Assembly (NCBI GenBank): GCA_037074705.1
Contig: CM073590.1
Span: 36,851,895 to 36,915,894, forward strand
Source of the DNA: Zhengitettix transpicula
Lineage: Eukaryota; Arthropoda; Insecta; Orthoptera; Tetrigidae
Direction of reading: 5' to 3'
Length of the DNA stretch: 64,000 bases
The notes under the pieces were generated by a model. That model saw only the letters and a program-made list of their open reading frames with translations. It did not search any database and was not told the origin of the DNA. This document shows, piece by piece, positions 1 through 11,015 of the stretch (its first letter is position 1; every line of letters begins with the position of its first letter). The position numbers were made by a program, and so were the translations under genes.

Positions 1-925
1 TACTTGTTTTCACATGTGGCAAATAAGCGGATTGCTTGCTTCACGAGGGGAATGTGAAATCAGGTCCTTACTATTGCATACAAATAGTACTTGACTATAC
101 CCTGCTTTCATTGTTATAAGTAAAAGTTGTTTTATACCGTTTTTAAGTAGTATATTTCAGTACCCTTACACATATCATTCAAGACAAACTCATGAAATAT
201 GTAGGAAATAGGTAAAACTACACTTTCTAATGATTGTGTAAAACAATTAATAATACTCAAATTATTAAATAAACAAATAATCATAAATGTATTATTTATA
301 AAAATATTTAGATTCTATTGTAAGTCAGTCACCGATACTAAAAATTTATTAATTATTTTCTAGTATAATTTCCGGATAACGGTAGATCCATGAAAACGTC
401 TTCTTTAAACGCAAAATTTAACTTTTGGCACAAATATTTGTCTACAAGACTTGGGTCTAACGATTTTCATTAAAACCCAACGCATTGTTCCTGCATCAAG
501 TTTATTTTATTTAATAACTTTTATTTCTTCATAGATCTACCTATTTAGGTTATTTTACTGGCATATCATCGCCTATTTTGAATGTTTTGGTTGCCTACGA
601 ATACGTGCCCATTAAAAATAAAAAAATTCTTCACCTGTCCATTAAAATAAATTAGGAGTACTTAATCTTAAGTATCTTTTTCGAATTGTGCATAACAGTT
701 TAGGATAGCCTCAAAGTTATTTACCATTTCATGGAAGAATTCAGCCGAATTTTCTGTAAATCGTACAAAATCACTGCCCAAACGGTTGAAACCAGGTTTT
801 GGAACATTCGTCATTTAGTCCTAATATGGCGGATGGCAGTTTTATAGTAGTTTAAAATTTATTTCTTCTCTATATACCAACAATATAAAGTTTAAAATGA
901 AAAGATTTACGTCTGATTGAAAATA
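1..925. other. AT-rich non-coding stretch
   Basis: Only short chance open frames; no family motif, RNA gene or repeat recognised on either strand. Confidence 0.5.
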
Positions 926-974
926 ATGATTAAGAAAGATAACCAATTCAGACAAAAAAGTGATAATATAAATA

Positions 975-1017
975 CCACACAACGTTTCTGGGATCTTTGT
1001 CCCTTTCCTCAGGTGCG
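975..1017 (-). ncRNA. Hammerhead-ribozyme-like motif, left arm of foldback copy 1
   Basis: Read on the minus strand the order is CGCAC, CTGAGGA, a hairpin with GGGA pairing to TCCC, GAAAC, GTT, then GTGTGG. This matches a type I hammerhead: CUGANGA box, stem II, GAAA box, a one-base-pair stem III (C-G), a UH cleavage dinucleotide (UU), and a stem I formed by CGCAC with GUGUG including one wobble. AACGUU is self-complementary, which would let two molecules share a longer stem III. Hammerheads are known in Penelope-like elements. Activity is inferred, not shown. Confidence 0.6.
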
Positions 1018-1077
1018 AAGAAGAGACTAGAGCGACACAACTGCACTCGTCAGTTGACAAAACTCTAAGCCCTTCTT

Positions 1078-1120
1078 CGCACCTGACGAAAGGTACAAGT
1101 ATCCCAGAAACGTTGTGTGG
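1078..1120 (+). ncRNA. Hammerhead-ribozyme-like motif, right arm of foldback copy 1
   Basis: The same architecture as the left arm on the opposite strand: CGCAC (1078-1082), CTGACGA (1083-1089), a weaker hairpin (1090-1106), GAAA (1107-1110), CGTT (1111-1114) and GTGTGG (1115-1120). The N of CUGANGA is C here and G in the left arm, so the arms have diverged while keeping the core pattern. Stem II pairs imperfectly (GGTA against TATCC). Confidence 0.6.
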
Positions 1121-1166
1121 TATTTATATTACCACTTTTTGGTCTGAATTGGCTATCTTTCTTAAT

Positions 1167-2095
1167 CAATATGAGGTATAGTCGAAATCGGATCGACTGT
1201 TCTCTTGTAAAAGAATTGAACACGACATGAATTCAGATGAATCTGTTTCAAATCCCCTGATGCATTAAACGTAAATTTATACTGAAAACATTTCACTAAA
1301 GTAATGCAAAAAAGGGTATTATTTTAATTATAAGAGTACCTAAACACTTTGGAATTATTTATGAGTGCTGTAATTGATATTGATACCAGTGTAACTCAAT
1401 ATTTTATATTAAAATGTTTTATAGTGTTTTTTCATTTTTAATTACGTGAAAATTAGTCCGAAACACTCAACACCATAAATTATGCCAATATGAAATTCCT
1501 GCAGATATTAGTAGTTGTGAATTTTTCTGATCTGTAGTCTATATGTAAAAATAATGGAATTTATTTATATTCTCTGAGAATATGTATGCATATTTAAAGG
1601 AAATGATAATTTTTTATTTTATATATAACTTATAAACGTGTTCGTATAGTTTATGGTTTATGAAAATTATTTAGTGGCTAATAACAGAATATACGTAGTT
1701 CTGAATGAAAATTTATATGAAAGTGCATTCACAGGGTAGAAATGCACAAGTATGGTCTTCATTTTAGCATAATATCAGAATATTTGAGTAAGAGTGGTTG
1801 TTAGTAATATACATAATAAGTGAATAAAAAATATATTATTCCTATCATTAACCTTAATTTCAGAAAATTATATAAAGCCAATAACTTCAAACTGTAATTC
1901 ATTAAGCTTATACTAGAATTTAAAATTATACACTTGGATCTACTTTACTTTAATGATATTATCTTAATAGCATGAAATTATATCAAGTAAGAAAGAATAC
2001 AAATGATTTTACCTTATAACAAGTAAAATAAACAAAAATTATACATCAGGGTAGTATTGTTGGCCTTTTAGTGACAAATATATTACAATAGTTCT
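1167..2095. other. AT-rich non-coding stretch
   Basis: No coding, repeat or RNA signal recognised. Confidence 0.5.
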
Positions 2096-2104
2096 TTAGG
2101 ATAA

Positions 2105-2142
2105 TACGGGAAGAAGATAGGAGCGCGTATCGAAACGTCGTA
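2105..2142 (+). ncRNA. Degenerate hammerhead-like core
   Basis: GGGAAGA stands where CUGANGA would be (two changes). It is followed by a hairpin with GATA pairing to TATC, then GAAACGTC. The flanks TAC and GTA can pair as a three-base stem I. Probably a decayed terminal-repeat relic of a PLE-like element; it could be chance in AT-rich DNA. Confidence 0.3.
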
Positions 2143-2810
2143 ACGTTAAAAATAAAAAATAAAGTATCTGAAAAAGGTCATTAACTGATATATTAATTCA
2201 AAATAACTTTTAATTCCGTCTCCAAACGACAGTTACATTCCAATCTCAAAGAAAGTTAGGCAACAACTCAGTCAAATTATCATTCAAACTATATTCAATA
2301 AAAATCTTAAACAACTCGATACGTAAAAAAATATGTTTCGTTCTTGATGTACTAGTGAAAATTATATTCATTAAAGTACATATGTGACACCCTCAGTCAA
2401 AATAACATGTTGCTTCGTTGCTTTCCAAACGACGAATCTAATTATTGGCACCAGCTGAGGAACAAAAGATAAGCACGGATGAATTATCTCTGTCGCCTCT
2501 GTCATAAACGAATATAAATAAAATATATAACTTTCTGAAGATTAATTGAGGGAGCAAAAATTAGGCATAAATTTACATTTTTATTCATAATTCTACGAAA
2601 CAGAGTGAAACGGTAGAAGAATAACGAATAAAAGGAAATTGTAAATTATAGAAATCAGTATAAGTAGTTTATAATTAAAACGTGGATGGGGCTATTGAAT
2701 CACACTCAGAAATATGAAATGTAAAACAAGGAATAATTTTGATATTTAAATTCAGATAAACTGTAATGCTTAGACGTTAGTCAATTTTGAAACACTGTAC
2801 TGCAAAATAT
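2143..2810. other. AT-rich non-coding stretch
   Basis: Nothing recognised. Confidence 0.5.
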
Positions 2811-3125
2811 CTTAACTTTCCCACAGTTCGCTCCTTCGTTGCTGCTGCATGGATGAGTCAGATATTTTTGTGTCCCGCTGGGCTCCAGTTAGCTGGAAAG
2901 TAGAGGCACTGGAGACGGAGTATTGCAATGTCATTAATTCAATCAAGCCGTCTTTGCGGTTCTATCTCCTCAAAGTTAGAAGTGCGCAATTTATTTAGGA
3001 TCACGTAGGCAAAAGTTTGATGGCAGCAGGCAAGTTAGACACTATAAACGTCGTTACGCCACTTACGGGCGGAGTCTCCTGTCTCCCCACCTCTGCTTAG
3101 AGATCGGCGCTCAAACTGGATTCTT
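2811..3125. other. GC-raised non-coding block
   Basis: Base composition rises sharply against its AT-rich surroundings, with several CpGs, short homeodomain-type TAAT cores and no credible open frame. This resembles other blocks in the window that may be conserved regulatory DNA or decayed unique sequence. No function can be assigned from one sequence. Confidence 0.3.
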
Positions 3126-3790
3126 GGTGACATTTAACATTCACGTTATTTGTACTACCAAATTAAATTCTCTACGAGCACACGACCCCATAATCTTCCG
3201 AATTAATAATACATTAATGTATGAAATGTGGGACTTCTTTACGAGATTGCGATCGGTACGCAGACACATAGAAATGGTGCAATCAATGTTTAATGTTTAT
3301 TTCTTAAACATTTTCTAGAAGTTTATTTGTTTGTATTGAATAATTATTCCATGTGATAAACTTACATATATAAACAAAAAAGTATAACGCAATTTCATTT
3401 TTATGGAGTGCATATAACTAAATACGAATAAATTCGTCTTTTAAACGGAATATGACGGCAACCATTGAAGAATTGAAACAGCTGTCGATACAAACCATTT
3501 GACCCATACTACGGAAAATTATTTGTACTATATTTATACTCATATATAAATTCATGATAATTACATTTTCTTGTATCAAAAACATGTGTAGTGTGTAGAA
3601 ATCAAATTTTCTAGTTCGAATAATTCGACATGGTTTAGACCAACAAATATATTTTTTTAATATATTTACTTAAACGTGTCTCTATGTGCTAGTTCAATGT
3701 ATTGACTAGATATAAATGCAATTGTAACTAATTTTTGCCTAAATTACACTACTTAATAATAATTAATACTCCTTAATAACTCGTTAGTCT
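3126..3790. other. AT-rich non-coding stretch
   Basis: Nothing recognised beyond chance open frames. Confidence 0.5.
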
Positions 3791-3794
3791 ACCT

Positions 3795-4345
3795 ATGAAA
3801 CACAGCAGCTATTCGGCTTGGCATGGATTCGACAGGTCATTGGAGGCTTTCTGGAAGTATCCGGCTCCAGATGTCTACACACAGGTCACACTATTCCCTT
3901 AAATTATCAGCCTGTGTTATTTCCACGCGTAACTAGTGACTGATGTGTTCAGTCCAGTTGAGAGCAGACAAATTTGGTGGCCAAGATATTAACATCAATT
4001 CACTATCATGCTTCTCTAATCTCTGTAGCACGATACTGGTCTTGTGAAACGATAAGCTATACTTATGGGAAGATACCATCGCCATTGGAGAAGCCATCAA
4101 ATATTAACAATCTGTGCTGTGCTGAACGGTGTACTCCGAAACATTTGTACGTGCACCAGCATTATACTCTTCCGTCAGAATTGCCGCAGATAGCAGCTTT
4201 ACAGAGCCTCCGACCAAGATCTTTGAAGAACTGTCATCCACTTGTGGTTTCACCGCCCTTCAGCCTGTTTCTATAGATCCCCACGACAGTTGCACGCGAA
4301 CAGCCGACCGCCTTCTCCCTTCCCGAAATGGTCATTCGCAGGACC
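3795..4345 (-). pseudogene. Tc1-like transposase remnant
   Basis: Conceptual translation of the minus strand, with several frame changes and stops, gives the order of a Tc1-family transposase. Near 4281-4312 is a helix-turn-helix segment reading AVGCSRATVVSIYRNRLK. In the middle is a block resembling the family's glycine-rich strand (FDGFSNGDGIF). Then come a WPP-type block where the family has its WP.SPDLNPIE motif, and a C-terminal ESMPSRIAAV-like block near 3795-3850 corresponding to the usual ESMPRR ending. The catalytic aspartates and glutamate are not recognisable. The span of about 550 bp is well short of a full transposase of about 1 kb, so deletions are likely. Terminal inverted repeats were not found. 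Confidence 0.65.
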
Positions 4346-6195
4346 CGGGACATCACATTGTTCATTTGTCAAAAGCATTTATTTATGTGGACTTCCCAAT
4401 TTTCGATACGTATCATTCCTACAATAGTTCCTCATTTGTTTATACTCCACTTATATACTTTTATTACCGCGTCACCGGCGGCATTCATTATCATGGTGAA
4501 GAGTGGTCATAATTTTGTAGCTCATCCAGTAAAAATATAACATACGTAAGCATTATGAATAAAGATTATTCATTTGTTGTATGAACGTCTCCAAAATTAT
4601 GCGAAAAAAATTATAAATTAACATCCATTAATGTGTGAAAATGATAAATGGAAAAATTATCACTCATTATAGTCGATTACGATTCTTTTAGGAATATAAA
4701 ATCATAAAAATAAACAATTATTCTCCGAAAAATGGAATCTTAAGACTTAATTAGGCACCTCCAGGGAAACATGTTGATAATCCGCGTATGAAATTATCAA
4801 CTGTCGTTTTGGAGTTTCGTTTTCGTTATGAGTTTTATCTCCCAATACAACCAATCATTTGCAAAAATGGGTCAATCAAAAGAAAAGGACTTTAAAACTG
4901 TCGAGCAGCTTATGACTTCCCACTGCATTGATAACATATAATACACCATGGATACGCATAATGGCCAAGCCAGATGTTCTTTCCGAAAATTACCAAGTCA
5001 TTAGTATGCGAAGTTCGTAAAGAAATTGTATCGACTTCCCCCTAAAGCTTGAGATAAATTCTCACATTTCTAGTACAAACGACCAAATTAAAAGTGAAAT
5101 TTTAAGAAGGTCCATTAAAGCTGAGTAATGTAGGGGATAAAAAAGCAGATGTGAATAACCTAATCCTCGGACTTTAAAGACATCGCCATGTCATTGCCAC
5201 GGAAACTTAATTTCTTTTACGGCATTGAGGAGAAAGGTCTACATCAGAGCGAGGGGGAGCAGCGCTCTTTATGCATAATAAAACTTGCGTTACTATGAAT
5301 ACGAATGCTGAGTTCAAAGGAAGGATTATTATCCCCTCTCTTTTCATAATTAGATCAAACGCTTGCTGAAATGCTTGCTAATGTAGGAAAGAAGGAACTG
5401 CTTCGGAAGGGGAAATGGTAGTCAAATTTGGAAGCTCCACTCTTACATTCACTTTTGTCTTTTCCCATTCACAAATTGAGTGGAATAGCTTACATGATAC
5501 TGCGAATTATGGGAATAAACACAAGAAACTCATAAATTCCAAGGAATATGTAAATTTTAATATCGCCCAGAGTACCACTTTTCGTATTTTGATAAATAAA
5601 CGAAATATTGGTACATACATCACATACATAACTAGTGTCAGCGTCCCGCTTTATTCCACGGGCCCAATTAGCGGTTAAAATACGAAAATCAATTCCGAAC
5701 GAACTAAAAATGGTGTAACTATAGATCAATATATACATATATATATATATATCATATTTTTCATTTGATGTGTGTTCGTGAGCACCGCTGTAATATTAAG
5801 AGACGTCAACGTCACGGACTGGCGTTCGCAGTCTGTTAAATTCACGCATTCTGGATAACAAAGTTATGTTATATGCACTAATTATAAGTGTATTGTACAT
5901 TTACAAAAACCAGCATAGGCTTCCTACCTCAAACAAGTCATTTATAAAATCTTTTTATGGGCCGCATTTCGCGTAAAGACGATTTGTTTATTAACTTAGC
6001 TAATGCCAATTTTACGGAAAAATATCCACGCCTATTCCACATATAATAATATGTATAAAAACTATAGGCGGTAAGTCAATTCTGTGACTTAATACGTATC
6101 GCTGATATGTAAGTGTTTGAAACACTTTCACGTTTTTTTAAAACTCTGTAGCTATTAATATTGTCACAACCTACAGACCTGAATTTTTCGGGAAA
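4346..6195. other. AT-rich non-coding stretch with a short GC-raised segment
   Basis: The segment at about 5160-5290 is less AT-rich than its surroundings. Open frames such as those between 4129 and 4540 are antisense to, or run off, the Tc1-like remnant. No gene recognised. Confidence 0.45.
5729..5753. repeat. (AT)n microsatellite
   Basis: Alternating AT/TA run, slightly interrupted. Confidence 0.9.
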
Positions 6196-6199
6196 AATC

Positions 6200-6708
6200 G
6201 CCTGCGGAAGCTGCTTTCAGAATCAACCTTTCTGGAAAGACGGAGAGGGATACCTTTGAGTATGATTACTTCTCTCTTTGCTTTTCAAGTAAGGTTCCCA
6301 CACGTCGAGGCACATCAGCCTGTGTTGAGTGGTGTATGTATATATTATGGGTCACAGATCTTAGACATACGGTAAGAGTTGTTCGCTGTTGCCATGTGGA
6401 ACAGTGAAACAGTGGCCGAGGCACGGATAAGATAATGCGGCGTCACCACAACAAACCCCTCTCCCGCCACCGGAAGGGCGTGGGACACGTACCAAATGTC
6501 CGGCCTACCTGATGCAGGTTTTCTAGGGTATTATTCTGCATCACTTTTAGGCGAATGCCGGGTAGGATCCTTAAACCATATCCCGGGAGCCGTAGTTAAC
6601 CTCTTCATTGACCCTTCCGCACCCCCCCCCCCTCCCTTAAAATCCATTCCTATGCTATTGAAGTTGAGAATTGCCACCACGTAGGTTACCCTCATGTAAC
6701 ATGTTACT
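6200..6708 (+). mobile_element. 560-bp A-tailed retroposon, copy A
   Basis: One of about ten copies in this window of a family of about 560 bp. This copy and the one at 29140 lie with their A-rich end on the right: the element finishes CATGTAACATGTTACT followed by an A-rich run. The family's other copies lie reversed, with a T-rich run on the left. An A-rich 3' end at a fixed position is the mark of retroposition, so I take plus as sense here. Diagnostic inner blocks are GCGTGGGACACGTACC, a DLPDAGF-like short frame around the word CCTGATGCAGG, and GGTAGGATCCTTAAACCAT. A C-run at about 6621-6633 replaces the usual CCCCCC stretch. No tRNA-type B box was found, so it is not a standard tRNA SINE; it may be the 3' end of a LINE. 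Confidence 0.85.
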
Positions 6709-7190
6709 AAAAAACTAACTTGAATTAAAGTGATAAAAACAATTATTTATTATAAACAAACATTTCACGCTGACGCGCCTATAGCTAAAAAGTCCCACGC
6801 ATGCGTTTATCCATTAAAAATGGATTTAAGACTTTATTTTCTCGGACAAAGTGTAGATACAATTACATTGTCTGATTGTGTTAGAAAACTTATGTGGCTT
6901 TTAGCATTCTTTGAGTGTGATTAAATTGTAAAATATTATGAAATAGTTTATTTGGGATTTTATTTGTCAAATTAAAGGCATATAAGCCTTTAATTTAAAT
7001 TAAAAATTCATTAAACTCACGCGTAAATATATGTTATTTTTTATAACGTATGTACACAGAATAATTTGTTATTAAATCAAAACGAGATTATAGCAGGCAG
7101 TACAGAAAAACAAATTTATTTACTTACAGCCAATTACAGTCACAAAATGTTGCTTAATAAACTGTAAAATACAGCAAGGGATGAATACAA
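6709..7190. other. AT-rich non-coding stretch
   Basis: Nothing recognised. Confidence 0.5.
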
Positions 7191-7680
7191 AATTGTAAAA
7201 GCGTTTCTAGCGGACTCCAAGCCCTTGTGGATTAGAGAGGCGAGCAATAAGAGATTAGTCCGCCAGGTGGCTTAGCACCGCACTGTTCATCCGTCAGTAA
7301 TTGCATACACTTGTTCCACTGTAAACTAGCCTAATTACTAGTGCATATTCAACACACAGTCGGATTAAGCGTCGTAATTAACTTCGCATACCAGACAGCA
7401 GTAAGTCCGAGAGCGCTAATCCTCAATGGTTGGTATGAACGAGTATTATCTTCTACTTGCGCAATTACTACAACGACTGTGGTAATGTCAAGAGCACTAT
7501 GTAGTAAGTACCAAATAATTCGCTCGCTTCACAAATCAACAGTCGAGTTTGTTTAGCTGCTTCATGTCCTAAAGATGACTGCAGCAATTGTAAAGCAAAC
7601 GTACTATTACGGCTTATCGCTCAGCTACTTGTTCCGGTGGTTTGGGTCACGAACTAGCTAAGTGATTTTGAAGATTCAGA
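7191..7680. promoter_or_regulatory. Possible conserved regulatory block
   Basis: A block of about 490 bp with balanced composition, many CpGs and repeated TAAT/ATTA homeodomain cores (for example at AGTAATTGCATAC, CGTAATTAAC and GCGCAATTAC). It has no repeat-family match in the window and no sustained open frame. It sits between very AT-rich flanks. An enhancer-like role is inference from composition and site density alone; comparison with related insects would settle it. Confidence 0.3.
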
Positions 7681-9595
7681 AAAAAAAGTTCCAATTTATT
7701 ATAATTTTAAAATCATATCTATTCCGTGCAATAACAAAATAATACTGCTTCAAAAGTAAAACACTCATTTTAGTTCAATAATTTGAGGTTTGAAAATTTT
7801 ATATTTCATATTTTAACCGTAACACACATTAACTTTTTTATAATTATCCTTAATAACATACTACTCGAGAAATCTCATAATATGTATTCCTTAAAATTAT
7901 ATAATTATATAAAATTATATAATTTACTTGATTTTTAGGATTTAAGCAGAGAATTTTTATTTTTATTAACTTAGAATTGAATCAAGACTTATGGAAAACA
8001 TTATTATTATGTTTGTAGCGTTTATAATTAAAACTTAAGACACATTATTACTTCTAATTTTATCGTATCCAAGCCAACACGAATCTATATTATTATTTTT
8101 TATGGAATATTTTTATGGAACCGCTTTGAGTGCCTTTTTTTTCATTTTTCGTGACTTTCTCCCAAATACCTAAATATAACTTCAACAAGAGAAACTTCTT
8201 GCTATATTAGCGCTATAGAGGTTGCACTATTATAGAAAAAAATTATCTTTGTATGTAATCGTATTTATTGTGATCGAAGTAATTTTAGATGTTGATGCCG
8301 CCAAATCTGATTAACGATGCTGCAAAGTGATGTTCTTTATGTAGCCTAAGAGTACGTAGTGAAACAAAGACTTTCTTTGCTCCCACAAGCACGACGTATT
8401 CAAATTATTATCCATATTTAATATTTAAGTAAATATTTAAGTTATAAATACAGGCTTCCTAACTCATAATTCAGCAAACCAGTAGCCGTTCGTTTTTTAT
8501 TTTTTATTTCATAAATTACAACGGGACATTTGTCCATTTAAATATAAATACAACTTTATTAAGCAATATAGATTGTTGTGCATTATTTTTGATATAACAA
8601 TATATATACGTGTTATAAATTCAAAAGTTTATAAGCTTTTTCAGAATCATAGGCATATATTAAAGATAACAAAGTTTTTTATTCACCCGTTTAAATTCCA
8701 GCCTTTTCTCCAACACTATCCAACAAACACTCACGTTTTACAATTATATGCCACATCTCTCTCTTAAGCGCTTTTTATTATTATTATTAAATAATATAAC
8801 TTAGCATTATTAAATTTATAATTACATACCATAATAGACCTAGAAAATTTCTAATTATCATTGTCAATAATTTAGTATCAAATAAATCAGTATTTAAATT
8901 ATTTACACTTCTTAATTGTAGTGATGAACCATCTGTCTCATTCTAGATATTCTAGATGAAACTGTAAAAATAAAGGGATCAATTCAAAGCTATATATTTT
9001 AGTATTAATCAGTTAAATTAAAAATCTGACATTTCGGATACAGATTCAAGTTGGTAGACTAAATTATATAATTTTGTCTACAAAAATTTATTTTAAATCA
9101 ATCGTCACATTGGTTTATTCGAGCATTCAAATAGAATAGCCATATTCGTCTGTCATTCAACCACAGTTCGTTTCACTAAAAAATCAACTTTACTAAAACA
9201 TGACACCACACATCTGTGATTATTAATTGGAGGTTTAAATAATTTACTTTCCCTAGTAATGTGTATCAGTTCTGCAGTGTTAAAGGACGCATAATTATTA
9301 CAAATTTTTGTGTACCGGGGTAAAATTTTGCGAAACTATGCTAACGCGTGTGAAAATTGATCAGGTTGAAGCAAAAGGAAAGTCAAGATTGGTCTCTTCA
9401 TACGTGTAGTAATTAATTCATACTATTTCACTTTAAAAACATATCTTACACATGAGTAAATTAACTACAGATGATTTACGTCTTTAATTTCCATAAAGTT
9501 TATAATATGTGGTATATCTTTTAGAGGTTCTCGTTAACAGAATTCGTTTTTTCATATGGATTTCATAAAATGTAATGCTATTTCGAAAACAACTT
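7681..9595. other. AT-rich non-coding stretch
   Basis: Contains short palindromic AT runs (about 7893-7924); no gene, RNA or known repeat recognised. Confidence 0.5.
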
Positions 9596-9990
9596 TTTAG
9601 TCATAAGAACGTGTAGTAAGTTGCTGGAGTGGAGTGAAGTTAGTGTATTGGGGAGAAGTTGTGGTGAAAGAATAAGACGTCCGGCGCCAGCAGACAGCAC
9701 GTGGTCGTCGCGAAACAACACAGCGAAGCGGAGCGGAGCGGCGCGGCGGCCGGAGTTAAGTGGAAGAATAAACTCCGGCGCGTCTGCAATCAATACGCCG
9801 CTGGGCGGAGGTGCGGCTTTAAGGCGTAATTGTTTCCGCAGCAACTCTCATTGATTCTGCTCAACAACACGTGCATAACTGACTAATAGCGCCTGCCGAG
9901 CAATGGGACATTATCTCGTTTAACTGCCGCCTCTACTCCTCGGGATGCGGCTATAATCGTCATCGCTGCTTTAACGCTTCTCACAACCGC
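9596..9990. promoter_or_regulatory. CpG-rich block
   Basis: The core (about 9640-9850) is among the most GC- and CpG-rich DNA in the window, with the repetitive string GAAGCGGAGCGGAGCGG. Overlapping open frames exist on both strands (88 residues minus, 77 residues plus). They are arginine/alanine-rich products of composition rather than recognisable proteins. It could be a CpG-island promoter or first exon of an unannotated gene, or a decayed repeat. No TATA box, initiator or splice donor stands out. Confidence 0.3.
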
Positions 9991-10614
9991 TCAAAAATGT
10001 ACGATTGCTAAATAAAACAAATATTTGGATCTATTCTTTTAAAATTTATATACCCATGTCATTTCAAAGACATATATTTACTGATTGAAAATTTTCTCCC
10101 TATCTGTCAAGTAGTTGTTTCCAATTTTTCTTAAGGAAACATTACCCGAAAGCACACACACAAACCAGCATAACTACATATTTATACTCATCAATTAATT
10201 TACTCCAATTTCTCCAATCCTGCCGTTTTTTATTGAAACTATTGTTGCTATGTTGCCTGATATAACTGCAGGCTTGCATATAATACAACTACTCGTATGG
10301 TTAGACGACTAATAGAACTTTTCTCACGGTCTCAGGTTCTACTATATTACTTATCGCGGAATAACTTCATTATCGGAAAGTTACGATAATTGTACGTCTG
10401 ACCCTAACATAATCATATATTTTACATACTGTTCACATGATTTATTACAATTTCTTTCATTCAACTCCAACATTATCGTATGTATAAACTGACTTATTTT
10501 TACTATTATTTGTAATTAATGTCTTAGAGCATTCTGCATATCATTAATAGCAAACAAGAACACTCACAAAACAGACACTTTTTCCGCCAGTTAAAATGCA
10601 ATATATATCTTCCT

Positions 10615-10616
<2 letters not shown>
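9991..10616. other. AT-rich non-coding stretch
   Basis: Nothing recognised. Confidence 0.5.
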
Positions 10617-10668
<52 letters not shown>

Positions 10669-10669
10669 A
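10617..10669. repeat. Compound (TC)n(TA)n microsatellite
   Basis: About 19 TC units run directly into about 7 TA units. Confidence 0.95.
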
Positions 10670-10790
10670 TTTAGTGGTATAAATAAATTATTGAGTTCTT
10701 CATTAACAAATAAATTGTTATGAAAATTCTCTAAACTGTCTGGTAATTGACAGTTTCGAAGATGAGTAACAACTAATATATCTACCGAAA

Positions 10791-11013
10791 GATAAATGTT
10801 AAAACACCAACCTATAGCTCAGAAAAAGTTAATATCATATTTAAAACATAATATTTAACAAAGACAACGTTTCATCCCTTATTGAATTTGTAATGAATGT
10901 AATGAATGTTAAAAATACCAAACTATATTTCAGAAAAATATATTATCATATTTAAAACATAATATTTTACACACAAAACGTTTCATCCCTGATTGGGACC
11001 TCTTCAGATGTTC
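10791..11013. repeat. Two direct units of about 110 bp
   Basis: Unit 1 (10791-10890) and unit 2 (10901-11013) share the order GTTAAAA, CAGAAAAA, ATCATATTTAAAACATAATATTT and AACGTTTCATCCCT, offset by about 110-111 bp. Unit 2 continues into a full hammerhead-like core, whereas unit 1 loses it after ATCCCTTATTG. This looks like a tandem duplication of a terminal repeat, an arrangement known for PLE terminal repeats. The two units have diverged at many sites. Confidence 0.75.
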
Positions 11014-11015
11014 AA
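10970..11015 (-). ncRNA. Hammerhead-ribozyme-like motif in duplicated unit 2
   Basis: On the minus strand: CTGAAGA (11007-11001), a hairpin in which GTCCC pairs with GGGAT around AATCA, then GAAACGTT (10984-10977). Stem II is the best of all copies here (five pairs including one G-U). Stem I is weak: the flanks GAACAT and TTGTGT give about three pairs. As in the foldback family, stem III is a single C-G pair within self-complementary AACGTT. Same inference: a PLE-type hammerhead, possibly working as a dimer. Confidence 0.55.

Larger units (their letters stand above)
930..1166. mobile_element. Foldback element, family A copy 1 (probable PLE terminal repeat pair)
   Basis: Two arms of about 95 bp (930-1024 and 1071-1166) are near-perfect reverse complements around a spacer of about 45 bp. 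The outer ends read ATTAAGAAAGATA on the left and its complement on the right. Inside are the shared blocks ATAAATACCACACAACG and a box matching CUGANGA. The same arms recur at 30130-30445, 33401-34206, 59978-60109 and 60989-61296, so this is a dispersed family. Because the 33401 copy runs directly into Penelope-like coding sequence, I infer that the arms are PLE terminal repeats in inverted arrangement. A non-autonomous foldback DNA transposon is the alternative. No clear target-site duplication was seen. Confidence 0.85.

Noticed and set aside
4129..4540. Overlapping plus-strand frames up to 127 residues
   Set aside because: They lie largely antisense to the Tc1-like remnant or in its flank; no family features.
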